DNA of 39,096 nt from Myxococcota bacterium. GTDB lineage: Bacteria > Myxococcota_A > UBA796 > CAJQPC01. Below are positions 8,603 to 16,477 of this stretch, piece after piece. The position numbers and the translations under genes are program-made. Location: the NCBI GenBank assembly GCA_023150845.1, contig JAKLKD010000032.1, forward strand, positions 1 through 39,096, in the 5' to 3' direction. Position 1 is the stretch's first letter; each line of letters begins with the position of its first letter. The notes beneath the pieces are model-generated. The model was given only the letters and a program-made list of their open reading frames with translations. It searched no databases and had not been told where the DNA came from.

Positions 8603-9366
8603 GCCACGAGGACTACCCCTGGCGACTTCGTCTGCACCACAAGGGCTACGCCTCGGTGCTCGTCGAGCGGCGCGGCCGCTGGATCCGTTTTGACCCCTAC
8701 GAGGCCCCCGAAGGGGACGACGTCTCCGTGCTCACCTGGACCGAGGCCGAGCGCTGCCGCGGCGTGATCGAGGCGATCCGGGCGGGCGGCCGCCCCACCG
8801 TCGTCGCGACGCCGCCCACGCGGATGTGGCTCTCGGAGAAGGGCGCCGTAGACGACTGCTCCCCCGGCGGAAAGGTCGACAAGGTCAAGATCGACGCCAT
8901 CGAGTACCAGCCCGTGCCCTACGCCACGGCCCCTGAAGCCGTGATGAAGGCCAAGGCCGCGCTCTTGAACCCGCGCCTCGCCCTCTCCCGCCTCAAGGGC
9001 CGCGCCGAGCAGCCCAAGGGCAACCCCCTCGCGGTGATGTTGACCCTGCCCGACGGCGGGCGCCTGGTCCACCTCAACTGCTCCTTGCACCGGCGCGCGG
9101 ACCCGGCCTGGATCGACCGCGCCGTGGCGCTGTTCGGCGGGGCCGACTGGCTCATCGTCGGCGTCGATTATGGCGAAGGAGAGGCCGTGATGGAGCATGT
9201 GCCGCGCTTCAACGCGAAGCTCGTGCTCATCGCCGATCTCGTGAACGAGACCCGCCGCGACCTGGGCCTGCCGACCTTCATCCTCACGCCGATCGTCGAT
9301 CGCCTCGTCGAGATGAAGATCGCCGCGCACCCCTTCGTGCGTGAGGCGAGCTTCCGCTTCGAATGA
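8599..9366 (+). CDS. Metallo-beta-lactamase-like protein without metal motif
   Basis: The 255-residue protein has the rhythm of UlaG-type metallo-beta-lactamase folds. It starts with HKGYASVLVERRGRWIRFDPY, like the usual GHAS...DP opening, followed by VLTWTEAERCRG where HxHxDH would be expected. Later come MLTLPDGGRLVHLNC (in place of YxGD) and a terminal LTPIVDRLVEMK. None of the canonical zinc ligands is present, so catalysis by a binuclear centre is unlikely. It overlaps rocD and dusA by 4 bp on either side (ATGA), so the three are translated together. No function can be assigned; the fold call is my inference. Confidence 0.5.
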   Translation: MSHEDYPWRLRLHHKGYASVLVERRGRWIRFDPYEAPEGDDVSVLTWTEAERCRGVIEAIRAGGRPTVVATPPTRMWLSEKGAVDDCSPGGKVDKVKIDAIEYQPVPYATAPEAVMKAKAALLNPRLALSRLKGRAEQPKGNPLAVMLTLPDGGRLVHLNCSLHRRADPAWIDRAVALFGGADWLIVGVDYGEGEAVMEHVPRFNAKLVLIADLVNETRRDLGLPTFILTPIVDRLVEMKIAAHPFVREASFRFE

Positions 9367-10376
9367 GCGCGACCGCCCCGAACCGCGGCGTGCTGCGCCC
9401 CATCAGCGTCGCGCCGATGATGGACCGCACCGACCGGCACTTCCGGGCGCTCATGCGCCGGGTGAGCCGCCGCGCGCTGCTCTACACCGAGATGGTCACC
9501 GCCCAGGCGCTCAAGCACGGCGACCGGCGGCGGCACCTCGACTTCTCCCCCGAGGAGCACCCCATCTCGCTGCAGCTCGGCGGCGACGACCCGGCCCTGC
9601 TGGCCGACTGCGCCAAGCTCGCTGAGGACTGGGGTTATGACGAGGTTAACCTCAACGTCGGCTGCCCCAGCGACCGCGTGCAGGCCGGGCGTTTTGGCGC
9701 CGTGCTCATGCTCGACCCGGCCCGGGTGGCGGAGTGTGTGGCCAAGATGCGTGACGCCGTGGCCCTGCCGGTCACGGTGAAACACCGCATCGGCGTGGAT
9801 GACCAGGACTCCTACGAGCACATGCTGGGCTTCGTGGACGTCGTCGCCGCCGCGGGCTGCGACCGCTTCACCGTGCACGCCCGCAAGGCCTGGCTCTCGG
9901 GGCTCTCCCCCAAAGAGAACCGGGAGATCCCGCCCCTTCGGTACGAGGAGGTCCACCGGCTCAAGGCCGAGCGCCCGCACCTGCAGATCGAGGTGAACGG
10001 CGGGCTCAACACCCCCGACGCCTGGGCCGCCCAGCTTGAGCGGGTCGACGCCGTGATGATCGGGCGCGCGGCCTATGACGACCCCTTCGTCTTCTCGACG
10101 GTGGACGCGCGCTTCTTCGGCGAGGATTCGGCGCCCTTCGACGAGCTCGACGTGGTGCGCAGCTTCTTGCCTTACGTCGCCGAGCGCACCGCCGCCGGGG
10201 ACGGCCTACGCCACATCACCCGGCACCTGCTGAACCTGTTCAACGGGCGCCCCGGGGCCCGGCGCTGGCGGCAGCGGCTCACGAACCCGCCCGCGCTCCG
10301 CGGCGACGCGGCGGTGGCGCTCGTCAACGAGGCCCTCGCGGCGGTCAGCGGCGGAGCAGGGCCTGAAGCAGCCTGA
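9363..10376 (+). CDS. dusA: tRNA-dihydrouridine(20/20a) synthase DusA
   Basis: The 337-residue protein is a flavin-dependent dihydrouridine synthase that reduces D-loop uridines in tRNA. VAPMMDRTDRHFR at the N-terminus, TEMVTAQAL, the FMN/catalytic segment NLNVGCPSDRVQ with its active-site Cys, VKHRIGVDDQDSYE and VNGGL are all typical. The GCPSDRVQxGRFG form is diagnostic for the DusA branch rather than DusB or DusC. Length is normal. The ATG at 9363 overlaps the stop of the upstream gene by 4 bp. The 3' end overlaps the convergent small membrane-protein gene by 32 bp. Confidence 0.95.
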   Translation: MSATAPNRGVLRPISVAPMMDRTDRHFRALMRRVSRRALLYTEMVTAQALKHGDRRRHLDFSPEEHPISLQLGGDDPALLADCAKLAEDWGYDEVNLNVGCPSDRVQAGRFGAVLMLDPARVAECVAKMRDAVALPVTVKHRIGVDDQDSYEHMLGFVDVVAAAGCDRFTVHARKAWLSGLSPKENREIPPLRYEEVHRLKAERPHLQIEVNGGLNTPDAWAAQLERVDAVMIGRAAYDDPFVFSTVDARFFGEDSAPFDELDVVRSFLPYVAERTAAGDGLRHITRHLLNLFNGRPGARRWRQRLTNPPALRGDAAVALVNEALAAVSGGAGPEAA

Positions 10377-10662
10377 TCGCGTCTTGGGCGTCAGGGTTGA
10401 GGCGGAGCTTTCGTTCGCCCGGGTCTTCGCTCAGCTTGCCTGAGGGTGGCCCCGGCGGAGGTGGGCGTAAGGCCGGCCACCACACCCAGGCCGTGCCGAC
10501 CAGGGCGAGCACGACCCCGACGGCCCCTGTCCAGGGCCCGAGCTGGTCCAAGGCGCTGCCCTCCTCGGGGTGGCTCACCCAGGCGTAGACCCCGGCGAGG
10601 CCGAAGAAGACGACGATGGCGAGGGCGACGGCCCAAGACCTGCGTAGCTGAGGGGTCGCCAT
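10345..10662 (-). CDS. Small two-helix membrane protein
   Basis: This 105-residue protein is not a family I recognise. It has two predicted membrane helices (about residues 9-28 and 42-63), a Pro-rich hinge (RPPPPGPPSG) and a basic cytoplasmic tail ending LLQALLRR. It begins 3 bp after the glpD stop on the same strand, so it is probably the last gene of a glpD transcript. Its end overlaps dusA by 32 bp. A link to the membrane-bound glycerol-3-phosphate dehydrogenase is suggested by position only. Confidence 0.65.
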   Translation of the reverse strand: MATPQLRRSWAVALAIVVFFGLAGVYAWVSHPEEGSALDQLGPWTGAVGVVLALVGTAWVWWPALRPPPPGPPSGKLSEDPGERKLRLNPDAQDAIRLLQALLRR

Positions 10663-10665
10663 CGT

Positions 10666-12339
10666 TTAGAGCTCGTCTCGCCAGCGCCGGGAGAGCGCCA
10701 CCTCGTCTTGGTACCTGAGCACCTCCTCGTTGCGGCGATCTTCAGGCCAGCCGAGGAGCTCCGCCATGCGGTCGGCGACGACCTCAGTGGCGTCGAGGCC
10801 CTGGTTGGAGTCGCGGAAGAAGAGCTGGGTGCGGCGCACCATGACGTCGCAGACGGTCTGGGCGAGCTCCCGCTGCACGGCCCAGTCCACGATGGCGAGG
10901 ATCTCCGGGCGACCCGGCACCAGCGGGCTCAGCAGGCGCTGGTCGGTGACGGCGTAGCGGGCGATGTCGAGGCCCCGGGTGCCGTAGCGGTGGGCGAGGT
11001 GCAGGGCAACGGCCCCGGCGACGCGGCCCCCCGAGGCCTCGGTGATCTGCCGGGCCACGGCCTCGGCGTCGTCGTTCTCGGGCCAGCCCACGGCGCCGGG
11101 CAGGGGCTCGCGGCCGGTGTGGGCGTCGTGGACCCCTTGGGGCACACGGCCCATCAAGGCGAGCATGTCCATGGCCTTCGAGACGACCTCGGCGCCCATG
11201 CGGCGGAAGGTCGTGAGCTTGCCCCCGGCGATGGTGATGAGGCCGTCGACGTCGACGATGATCTCGTGCTCGCGGCTCACGCTGGACTCGGAGGCGTCCC
11301 CTTGGGCGATGAGGGGTCGCAGCCCGGCCCAGGTGCAGATGACGTCGTCGTGGACGAGCTTGGCGTCGGGGAAGTAGTGGTTCGTGACGTGGAGGAGGTA
11401 GTCCACGTCGGCGAGGTCGGCGCAGACCTCCTCGGGCGGGCCCTCGTAGTAGGTGTCCGTCGTGCCGATGTAGGACTGATCCCCCCAGGGGATACAGAAC
11501 AGGAGGCGGCGGTCCTTGGGGTGGTTACACACGACGGCGTGGCTCAGCGGGAGGCGGCTGGCGTTGACGACGATGTGTACGCCCTTCGTCGGCTTGAGCA
11601 GGGGCCGCCCGCCTTGGCCGAGGCCGCGCACCTTGTCCGTCCAGGGGCCCGTGGCGTTGATCACGGCGTTGGCGCGGATCTCGACGGGGGGCAGCTTGGA
11701 GCCCGAGAGCGCGTCCACCACCCGCACGCCGTCGATGCGGCCCTGGGCGTCGTGCAAGAGCCCGGACACCCGCGCCCAGGTGAGCACCGCGGCGCCTTGG
11801 GCGGCGGCGTCGATGACCGTCTCTAGGGTGAGCCGGGCGTCGTCGGTGGCGCAGTCGTAGTAGAGCGGCGCGCCCTTGAGGCCGCGCTGGTTGAGGCCGG
11901 GCTCGACGGTGGCGAGCTGCTTCTTGGACAGGGTGCGGTGCAGCTTCGGCGAGCGGAAGAGCGAGAGGCCGTCGTAGAGCCAGAGCCCGGCGCGGAGCGT
12001 CTCCAGGCGCACGGGGCTCTGGGGGTAGATCGGGTACAAGAAGCCGAGCGGGTTCACGAGGTGCGGGGCGATGTTCTGGAGCACCTTTCGTTCGCTCACC
12101 GCCTCAAACACCAAGGAGAGCTCGCCTTGCTCCAGGTAACGGAGGCCGCCGTGGACGAGCTTTGAGGAGCGAGAGGAGGTGCCGTAGGCGATGTCTCTGG
12201 CCTCGACGACGGCGACCTTGAGGCCGCGCCGGGCCGCGTCGCGCAGGGCCCCCGCGCCGGTGATGCCGCAGCCGATGATGAGGAGATCAAACCGCTCCTC
12301 GCCCACACGCTTCCAGGTCTGCTCGCGGGGCTCGCCCAT
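10666..12339 (-). CDS. glpD: Glycerol-3-phosphate dehydrogenase (FAD, aerobic type)
   Basis: The 557-residue protein oxidises sn-glycerol-3-phosphate to dihydroxyacetone phosphate at the membrane and passes electrons to quinone. It has the FAD Rossmann motif IIGCGITGAGALRDAARRG near residue 20, TSSRSSKLVHGGLRYLEQGE, NATGPWTD, the IPWGDQSYIGTTDT region, and GGKLTTFRRM near the end of the FAD domain. The C-terminal DAO_C-type domain (about 400-557) follows. The ATG at 12339 is chosen because GGAGG lies 5-6 bases upstream and the family usually starts just before this Rossmann motif. A GC hairpin lies in its short leader. It reads divergently from the DUF2786-like gene. Confidence 0.95.
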   Translation of the reverse strand: MGEPREQTWKRVGEERFDLLIIGCGITGAGALRDAARRGLKVAVVEARDIAYGTSSRSSKLVHGGLRYLEQGELSLVFEAVSERKVLQNIAPHLVNPLGFLYPIYPQSPVRLETLRAGLWLYDGLSLFRSPKLHRTLSKKQLATVEPGLNQRGLKGAPLYYDCATDDARLTLETVIDAAAQGAAVLTWARVSGLLHDAQGRIDGVRVVDALSGSKLPPVEIRANAVINATGPWTDKVRGLGQGGRPLLKPTKGVHIVVNASRLPLSHAVVCNHPKDRRLLFCIPWGDQSYIGTTDTYYEGPPEEVCADLADVDYLLHVTNHYFPDAKLVHDDVICTWAGLRPLIAQGDASESSVSREHEIIVDVDGLITIAGGKLTTFRRMGAEVVSKAMDMLALMGRVPQGVHDAHTGREPLPGAVGWPENDDAEAVARQITEASGGRVAGAVALHLAHRYGTRGLDIARYAVTDQRLLSPLVPGRPEILAIVDWAVQRELAQTVCDVMVRRTQLFFRDSNQGLDATEVVADRMAELLGWPEDRRNEEVLRYQDEVALSRRWRDEL

Positions 12340-12349
12340 GTGCGCCTCC

Positions 12350-12370
12350 GTCGGGGGTGCTGCCCCCGGC
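12350..12370. other. GC hairpin in glpD upstream region
   Basis: CGGGGG (12352-12357) pairs with CCCCCG (12363-12368) around a 5-nt loop, and the stem extends to G12350-C12370 through a wobble pair. It sits in the 90-bp gap between divergent glpD and the DUF2786-like gene, about 11 bases upstream of the glpD ATG and immediately next to its ribosome-binding site. An effect on glpD translation is possible but unproven. Confidence 0.4.
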
Positions 12371-12429
12371 TGGGGGTGATATCGCGGCAGGCGACGCGCC
12401 ACCACCTCCCCGTCGCGGGCCCCGACCCC

Positions 12430-12954
12430 ATGAACCGCGCCGATCTCCTCCGCCGCCTCCGCCGCGCCCAGTCCCTCGCCCAGCGCGGGGCGACGGAGGG
12501 GGAGCGCGCCGCCGCGGCCTTGGCCGTGGACCGGCTCACCCGGCGCATCGACGCCTTGCCGCCAGGGGAAGACGACGAGGCCGAGCCCAAGCCTCGCCGG
12601 GGCTTCGACGGCCTGCCTTGGGCCGCCGACGGCGCCGCCGCCCCCGACCGCGCCGCCGTGCTCGCCCGCCTCCAGGCCTGGGTCAAAGGCGCCGTGCCCG
12701 CCGAGGAGCTCCGCTGGTGGGCGGCCTGGGTCGTCGACAAGTGTGTGCTCCCGGAGCTCCCGCCCGATGACCCCGAGTCCGGGGCGGCGGAGATCGTGCT
12801 CCACCTCGCGTCCCGCCATCGCCCGGCCCTGCGCCGGGAGGACTGGCCGCCGATGCGGGCCTTGCTCACGGCCCCGGCGGAGGAGATGCGGGCGGCGTGG
12901 CGGGCCTGGCTGGAGCATCTGGCGGGGAGGTCGCGGGTGGGGCGGCGGGGGTGA
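12430..12954 (+). CDS. DUF2786-like protein
   Basis: The 174-residue protein opens with LLRRLRRAQSLAQRGATEGE followed by RAAAALAVDRLTRR. This resembles the N-terminal helical pair of DUF2786 proteins, where an ER-A pattern recurs. The rest is Trp-rich and helical (LRWWAAWVVDK, WRAWLEHLAG) with no catalytic motif I can identify. The ATG at 12430 fits the start of that domain; an in-frame ATG at 12340 would add a Cys/Arg-rich leader lying in the divergent promoter region. The last 89 bp overlap the 3' end of the convergent membrane-protein gene, so one of the two C-termini may be less well defined. No function is assigned. Confidence 0.6.
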   Translation: MNRADLLRRLRRAQSLAQRGATEGERAAAALAVDRLTRRIDALPPGEDDEAEPKPRRGFDGLPWAADGAAAPDRAAVLARLQAWVKGAVPAEELRWWAAWVVDKCVLPELPPDDPESGAAEIVLHLASRHRPALRREDWPPMRALLTAPAEEMRAAWRAWLEHLAGRSRVGRRG

Positions 12955-14743
12955 CCGCAGACGGGATCGGCGGCGGGATCACCCCGGGCTCCTGGGGCCT
13001 CAGGTCCTCCCAGAGGCCGTCGGCGAGGCGGCGCATCCGCGGCGAGCGGTCGGTCTGGTGCAGCGCGACGCGCCACGCGGGCTGCTGGCAAGGCGTGAAG
13101 GCGCAGCCCACGACCACGAAGCGCCGCCCGCCGACGGGCTCATCGCCGTAGTGGACCGGCGGCCCCGCCGTCGGCACAACCGCCTGCTCGATGCGCGCCC
13201 GGCCCAAGAACATCGCCGTCGCCGCCCGGGAGAGGGTCCCGTCCACCACGACGTCGTCGGGCTGGAGCTGGTCACGCAGCGCCACCAAGGCGCTCACGGG
13301 GTGCGCCGCCCGCCGGGCCGCCTCCGCCCGGAGCCCCTCCGTAGGCGGCTCCTGGGCGAAGGCGAAGGCCATGAGCGGCAGCCCGAGGCTCCCCAGCGCC
13401 GGCCGGCTGGGCCACTCGGCGCCCAACCTCCGCGCCACGAGCGACGCGAGGCCGCTCGTAAAGGTCACGACCCCCGCCGCCCACAGGCTCGGGAGCATGA
13501 CGAGGCTCGCGAGGACGTAGCGGGGGGTGTGCTCCACGCGCAGGGCGCCGAGGAGGCCGCCGCCCACCACCCCGAGCAGGCAGGCCGCGCCCACGAGGCC
13601 CCGCCAGCGGCCGCCCCCACGGCAGGCGCCGAGGGCCCCGACGACCATCAACGGGAGCCAGAGCGCCTCGGGGAGCTGCCCCACGCCCAGCTCGGCGACC
13701 ATCCCGGCCTTGTGCGCGTCGAGGCGATCCTCCAGCGGCGGGTAGGTCGGGGGCCGGGTCGTGAAGAAGCGGAGCGTGTCCGGGAGGTGTGCGAGGGCCG
13801 CCGGATCCCCGAAGCGGTAGTGCCCCTCGCCGAACTCCGGCGTGCCCGGCGGGAGGCCGTAGTCGGCCGCGGTGAGCGCCACGCCGTGCTGGGAGGCGTA
13901 GGCGCGCTCGACGACGAAGACGGCGTGCTCCAGGCTGTGCCGCGGCGGGTCGAGGCGCGCCATGAGCGTCCAGGCGCCCACCACCGGGGAGAGCAGCAGC
14001 GACAGCCCCAAGAGCGCCCGCCACGGCGTCCGCCACGGCGCCACGAGGACCGCCCCCAGGAGCCACACCCCCAAGGCCAAGAGCGCCTTCGGCGTCGCGA
14101 GCCCCAAGATCCCGAGGCACAGCCCGAGCCCCAAGGCCGCGTGGGGCTCCGGCCGCCGCGCCCAAGAGAGCCCCCAGGCGCAGGCGGAGAGCTGCAGGAG
14201 CGCGCAGAGCGGGTAGTCCGTTGGCTGGCCCAAGAAGCTCAGGACGAGGGGGCTCGTGAGGCTCAGGAGGGCCATGGCCAAGGCGACGCCCCGGGGCGCG
14301 AGCTGAACGCCGAGGTGGTACAGCGCGGCGGGGAGCAGCCCGAGCGCCATCGTGCTCACGGCGAGCCCGGCCTCCGCCGGGGAGAGGCCCCTCCAGGCGC
14401 CATACGCCGCGCTGATCATCGGGTAGAGCGGGTATCGATAGCCGAGCCCCGGCACCTCGACGCCCGTGGCGGCCACCGCCAACATCGACAAGAACTCCGG
14501 CGAGTCCTGGCCGAGCGGCGTCCAGGCCGGGTTGGCGAGCTCGTGCAGGCGACTCGCCTCCTGGACCCCCCAGACGCCGAGCCCGACCATCGCCGCGAGG
14601 TCCACGAAGATCAGGCCGCCTTGGGTGAGCGCGTCCTCCGGGGGCGCCCGGCGTCGGACGAGGCGCACCAAGACGTCGATGAGCGCCGCGAGCAGCGCCC
14701 AGACGAGCAAGGTCGTGACCGGCTCATTCCGAAAGAAGGGCAT
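12866..14743 (-). CDS. Multi-pass membrane protein, glycosyltransferase-like
   Basis: The 625-residue protein has about ten hydrophobic segments (first at about residues 11-28, the rest spread to about 480), then a soluble region of about 130 residues and a Pro/Ala-rich tail. The early loop with DSPEFLSML and GLGYRYPLYP, and the later SLTSPLVLSFLGQPTDYPL, resemble ArnT/PMT-like (GT39/GT83) lipid-sugar transferases, but the acidic catalytic loop is not clear. The soluble part carries VVVDGTLSRAATAMFLGRAR. The ATG at 14743 comes just before the first membrane helix; upstream in-frame codons run into repetitive DNA. The C-terminal coding end overlaps the convergent DUF2786-like gene by 89 bp. 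Substrate and pathway are unknown. Confidence 0.6.
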   Translation of the reverse strand: MPFFRNEPVTTLLVWALLAALIDVLVRLVRRRAPPEDALTQGGLIFVDLAAMVGLGVWGVQEASRLHELANPAWTPLGQDSPEFLSMLAVAATGVEVPGLGYRYPLYPMISAAYGAWRGLSPAEAGLAVSTMALGLLPAALYHLGVQLAPRGVALAMALLSLTSPLVLSFLGQPTDYPLCALLQLSACAWGLSWARRPEPHAALGLGLCLGILGLATPKALLALGVWLLGAVLVAPWRTPWRALLGLSLLLSPVVGAWTLMARLDPPRHSLEHAVFVVERAYASQHGVALTAADYGLPPGTPEFGEGHYRFGDPAALAHLPDTLRFFTTRPPTYPPLEDRLDAHKAGMVAELGVGQLPEALWLPLMVVGALGACRGGGRWRGLVGAACLLGVVGGGLLGALRVEHTPRYVLASLVMLPSLWAAGVVTFTSGLASLVARRLGAEWPSRPALGSLGLPLMAFAFAQEPPTEGLRAEAARRAAHPVSALVALRDQLQPDDVVVDGTLSRAATAMFLGRARIEQAVVPTAGPPVHYGDEPVGGRRFVVVGCAFTPCQQPAWRVALHQTDRSPRMRRLADGLWEDLRPQEPGVIPPPIPSAVTPAAPPATSPPDAPARPATPPASPPPGP

Positions 14744-14809
14744 CGTGCTCGCAGTGTCGCGCGGGAGGGGGGTGCGGGCAAGGGGGGTGTGAGCGGCGGG
14801 GGCGGCGGG

Positions 14810-14989
14810 CCTTGTGAACGCGATTTTCCAGCGTTTCTCGGGTCCGCAAGCCTTGTGATCGTGACTTCTCTCCACAAGGCCGCAAAAACACCCCTTGTGA
14901 TCGCGAGCTCTCTCCACAAGCCCCGATCTCATGCCTTGTTCTCGGGATGTTCACTCCACAAGGCGGCTTCACAAGCCTCGTGAGCGCAG
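14810..14989. repeat. Tandem 41-42 bp array with inverted arms
   Basis: Five imperfect units start at 14810, 14851, 14893, 14934 and 14976, each opening with CCTTGTG or a near variant (units 2 and 3 share CCTTGTGATCG then GA and CTCTCCACAAG). Units 2 to 4 each contain a matching CACAAGG-type arm 15-19 nt later, giving stems of 6-7 bp (for example 14851-14857 with 14873-14879). The period of about 41.5 bp is close to four helical turns. The array lies in the 366-bp gap between the divergent membrane-protein gene (start 14743) and the gene at 15110. It is best explained as a protein-binding array or structured RNA; it is not a CRISPR. Confidence 0.75.
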
Positions 14990-15109
14990 GTCGTCGTGTC
15001 CTGCGCGCAGGCTCACACGATCGGCCGGGCGATCGGGCCGGGCCTCTGCTAAGCTCTCGCTGAGGTGGGGGCACGCTCAAGCGCCCTCCTACACGGTGAC
15101 GGAGGACCA

Positions 15110-15832
15110 ATGGCGAGCAAGATGGTGACGGATCGGCAGAAGTCTTCAGCGGCGGTGGTGCAGGCGGCCGCCCAGCAGGGTGAGGTGCTCGGCGCGGCGC
15201 TCGCCGAGCGCAGCGTGGCGGAGACCGGGGTGGCGCTCGACGTGAGCGGCCTCGTGAACTTCTTGGCGACGACCTTAGAGGCGAGCGTCACCGCCCTCAT
15301 CAACGCCGATGAGGCCCACGAGCGGGAGCTCGCCGACGACCCCGGAGCGCGTGAGGCCCGCGACGAGGCGGCCCGGGCGCTCTACGACGACGTGGTGGCC
15401 GGGCGGGCGATGCTCACCGCGGTCTATGGCGACGCCGCCGTCGACTCGATGGGCTTCTTCGGCTCGACCTCCCGCGACCCCGTCGTGCTCGCCCGGCAAG
15501 GTCGGTCCGTGGTGAGCCGCCTGCGCGCGGGCGGCCTGCCGACGCCGCGCTCGGCCCTGGTCACCGTAGACACCGCGGGCCTCGCCGATCAGCTCGACGC
15601 CAAGGTCACCACCCTGGAGGAGCGCCTCTCCGACGTCGCCCGGGAGGGCCGCGAGGCCCAGCTCACCCTGACCGAGAAGCAGCGGGCCTTGGCCGAGCAT
15701 GACGCCACCTTCACCGGCGTCGCCACGACCCTCACCGGCCTGTTCACCCTCGCCGGGCTCCCCGAGCTCGCCGCCCGGGTGCGCCCCTCCCGCCGCCACG
15801 CCGGGCGCAGGGAGGAGGAGGAGGGGGAGTGA
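15110..15832 (+). CDS. Uncharacterised coiled-coil protein
   Basis: The 240-residue product is cytoplasmic-looking, Ala/Glu-rich and mostly helical. A coiled coil of about 45 residues (about 158-205: LADQLDAKVTTLEERL through LTEKQRALAEHD) precedes a hydrophobic stretch (TLTGLFTLAGLPELA) and a basic/acidic tail ending EEEEGE. I do not recognise the family. The ATG at 15110 follows GGAGGA at 15101-15106 with 3-bp spacing to the conserved body; upstream in-frame residues add nothing. It sits downstream of the 41-bp repeat array and 54 bp before the zinc-finger gene on the same strand. It might belong to the same transcript as the defence-like cassette, but its base composition is closer to the flanking genes. 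Confidence 0.7.
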   Translation: MASKMVTDRQKSSAAVVQAAAQQGEVLGAALAERSVAETGVALDVSGLVNFLATTLEASVTALINADEAHERELADDPGAREARDEAARALYDDVVAGRAMLTAVYGDAAVDSMGFFGSTSRDPVVLARQGRSVVSRLRAGGLPTPRSALVTVDTAGLADQLDAKVTTLEERLSDVAREGREAQLTLTEKQRALAEHDATFTGVATTLTGLFTLAGLPELAARVRPSRRHAGRREEEEGE

Positions 15833-15886
15833 AGGGAGCACCCCGCGCTGGAGGCCTCCCCTCAACGCACACCCTGGACAGGCACG

Positions 15887-16468
15887 ATGGCGCTCATCTT
15901 TCGTGGCTCAACCTGCGGCCTTTGCGGCGAGCGATTGGGCTCGCTTGGCCCCGTGGTGGCGTTCCCAGCCTTCGTCTGCAACCGGCGGGATCCGTTGTTC
16001 CCCCTCTCTGACGCGACGGTGCACGCCGTTTGCCTCGCCGAGCACCCGCTCGGCCAGGAGGCGCTGCGCCGCCGAGACGAGGTCTTGGCGAGGTGTGGGC
16101 CCGGCGCGCGGGTGTGCACGGTGTGTGACCAAGAGATCCTTCGGCCCGATGACTACTTTGGCACCGGGTATCTGGCGGATGAGGGTCACCCGCTTGGCGC
16201 GTTCAACTACGTTCAGCTTCACCGCGTCTGCTTCGGCCAGTGGGCGGGGGCCGAGGCGCTTATTGCGCGGCTGGAGGAGGCCATCCAAGCGGGCGTCTGG
16301 GATGGGCCGACCCTGCGTGTGGATCCGCTGCCGCGTTTTGCTGCCGCGTCTTGTGGTGAGGACCGCAAAGCGGACGAGGCGGGAGGACAGCCAAGCGGGC
16401 CAGCGCGCGCGATGGACGAGGCCGAGGGGGAGCGGGGGCCGCTTCCCCTGGGGGGCGAAGAGGGTTAG
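15887..16468 (+). CDS. Tandem CxxC...HxxC zinc-finger-like protein
   Basis: The 193-residue protein contains two copies of the same potential metal site. The first is C10xxC13 with H46xxC49 (gap 32 residues). The second is C77xxC80 with H112xxC115 (gap 31). The modules align as CGLC...VHAVC and CTVC...LHRVC, implying internal duplication. The CxxC-x28/30-HxxC spacing is close to that of PARP-type zinc fingers, which bind DNA breaks, but I see no other PARP homology and the likeness may be only geometric. The C-terminal 40 residues are Gly/Glu-rich and low complexity. It ends 9 bp before the ATPase gene on the same strand, so it is probably the first gene of the cassette. Nucleic-acid or protein binding is inferred. 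Confidence 0.7.
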   Translation: MALIFRGSTCGLCGERLGSLGPVVAFPAFVCNRRDPLFPLSDATVHAVCLAEHPLGQEALRRRDEVLARCGPGARVCTVCDQEILRPDDYFGTGYLADEGHPLGAFNYVQLHRVCFGQWAGAEALIARLEEAIQAGVWDGPTLRVDPLPRFAAASCGEDRKADEAGGQPSGPARAMDEAEGERGPLPLGGEEG

Positions 16469-16477
16469 GCTGGCGGT

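Noticed and set aside
14744-14932. N-terminal extension of the membrane protein into the repeat array (repeating GLVER-DHK peptide)
   Set aside because: The array has a 41-42 bp period, not a multiple of three, so it is not maintained as coding; the first membrane helix starts at the ATG at 14743.
12743-14983. Plus-strand 746-codon open frame opposite the membrane-protein gene
   Set aside because: Arg/Glu/Gly/Pro-rich low-complexity product typical of antisense in high-GC DNA; the minus strand has membrane helices.
14810-14989. CRISPR array
   Set aside because: No long identical repeat with unique spacers, and no cas genes.
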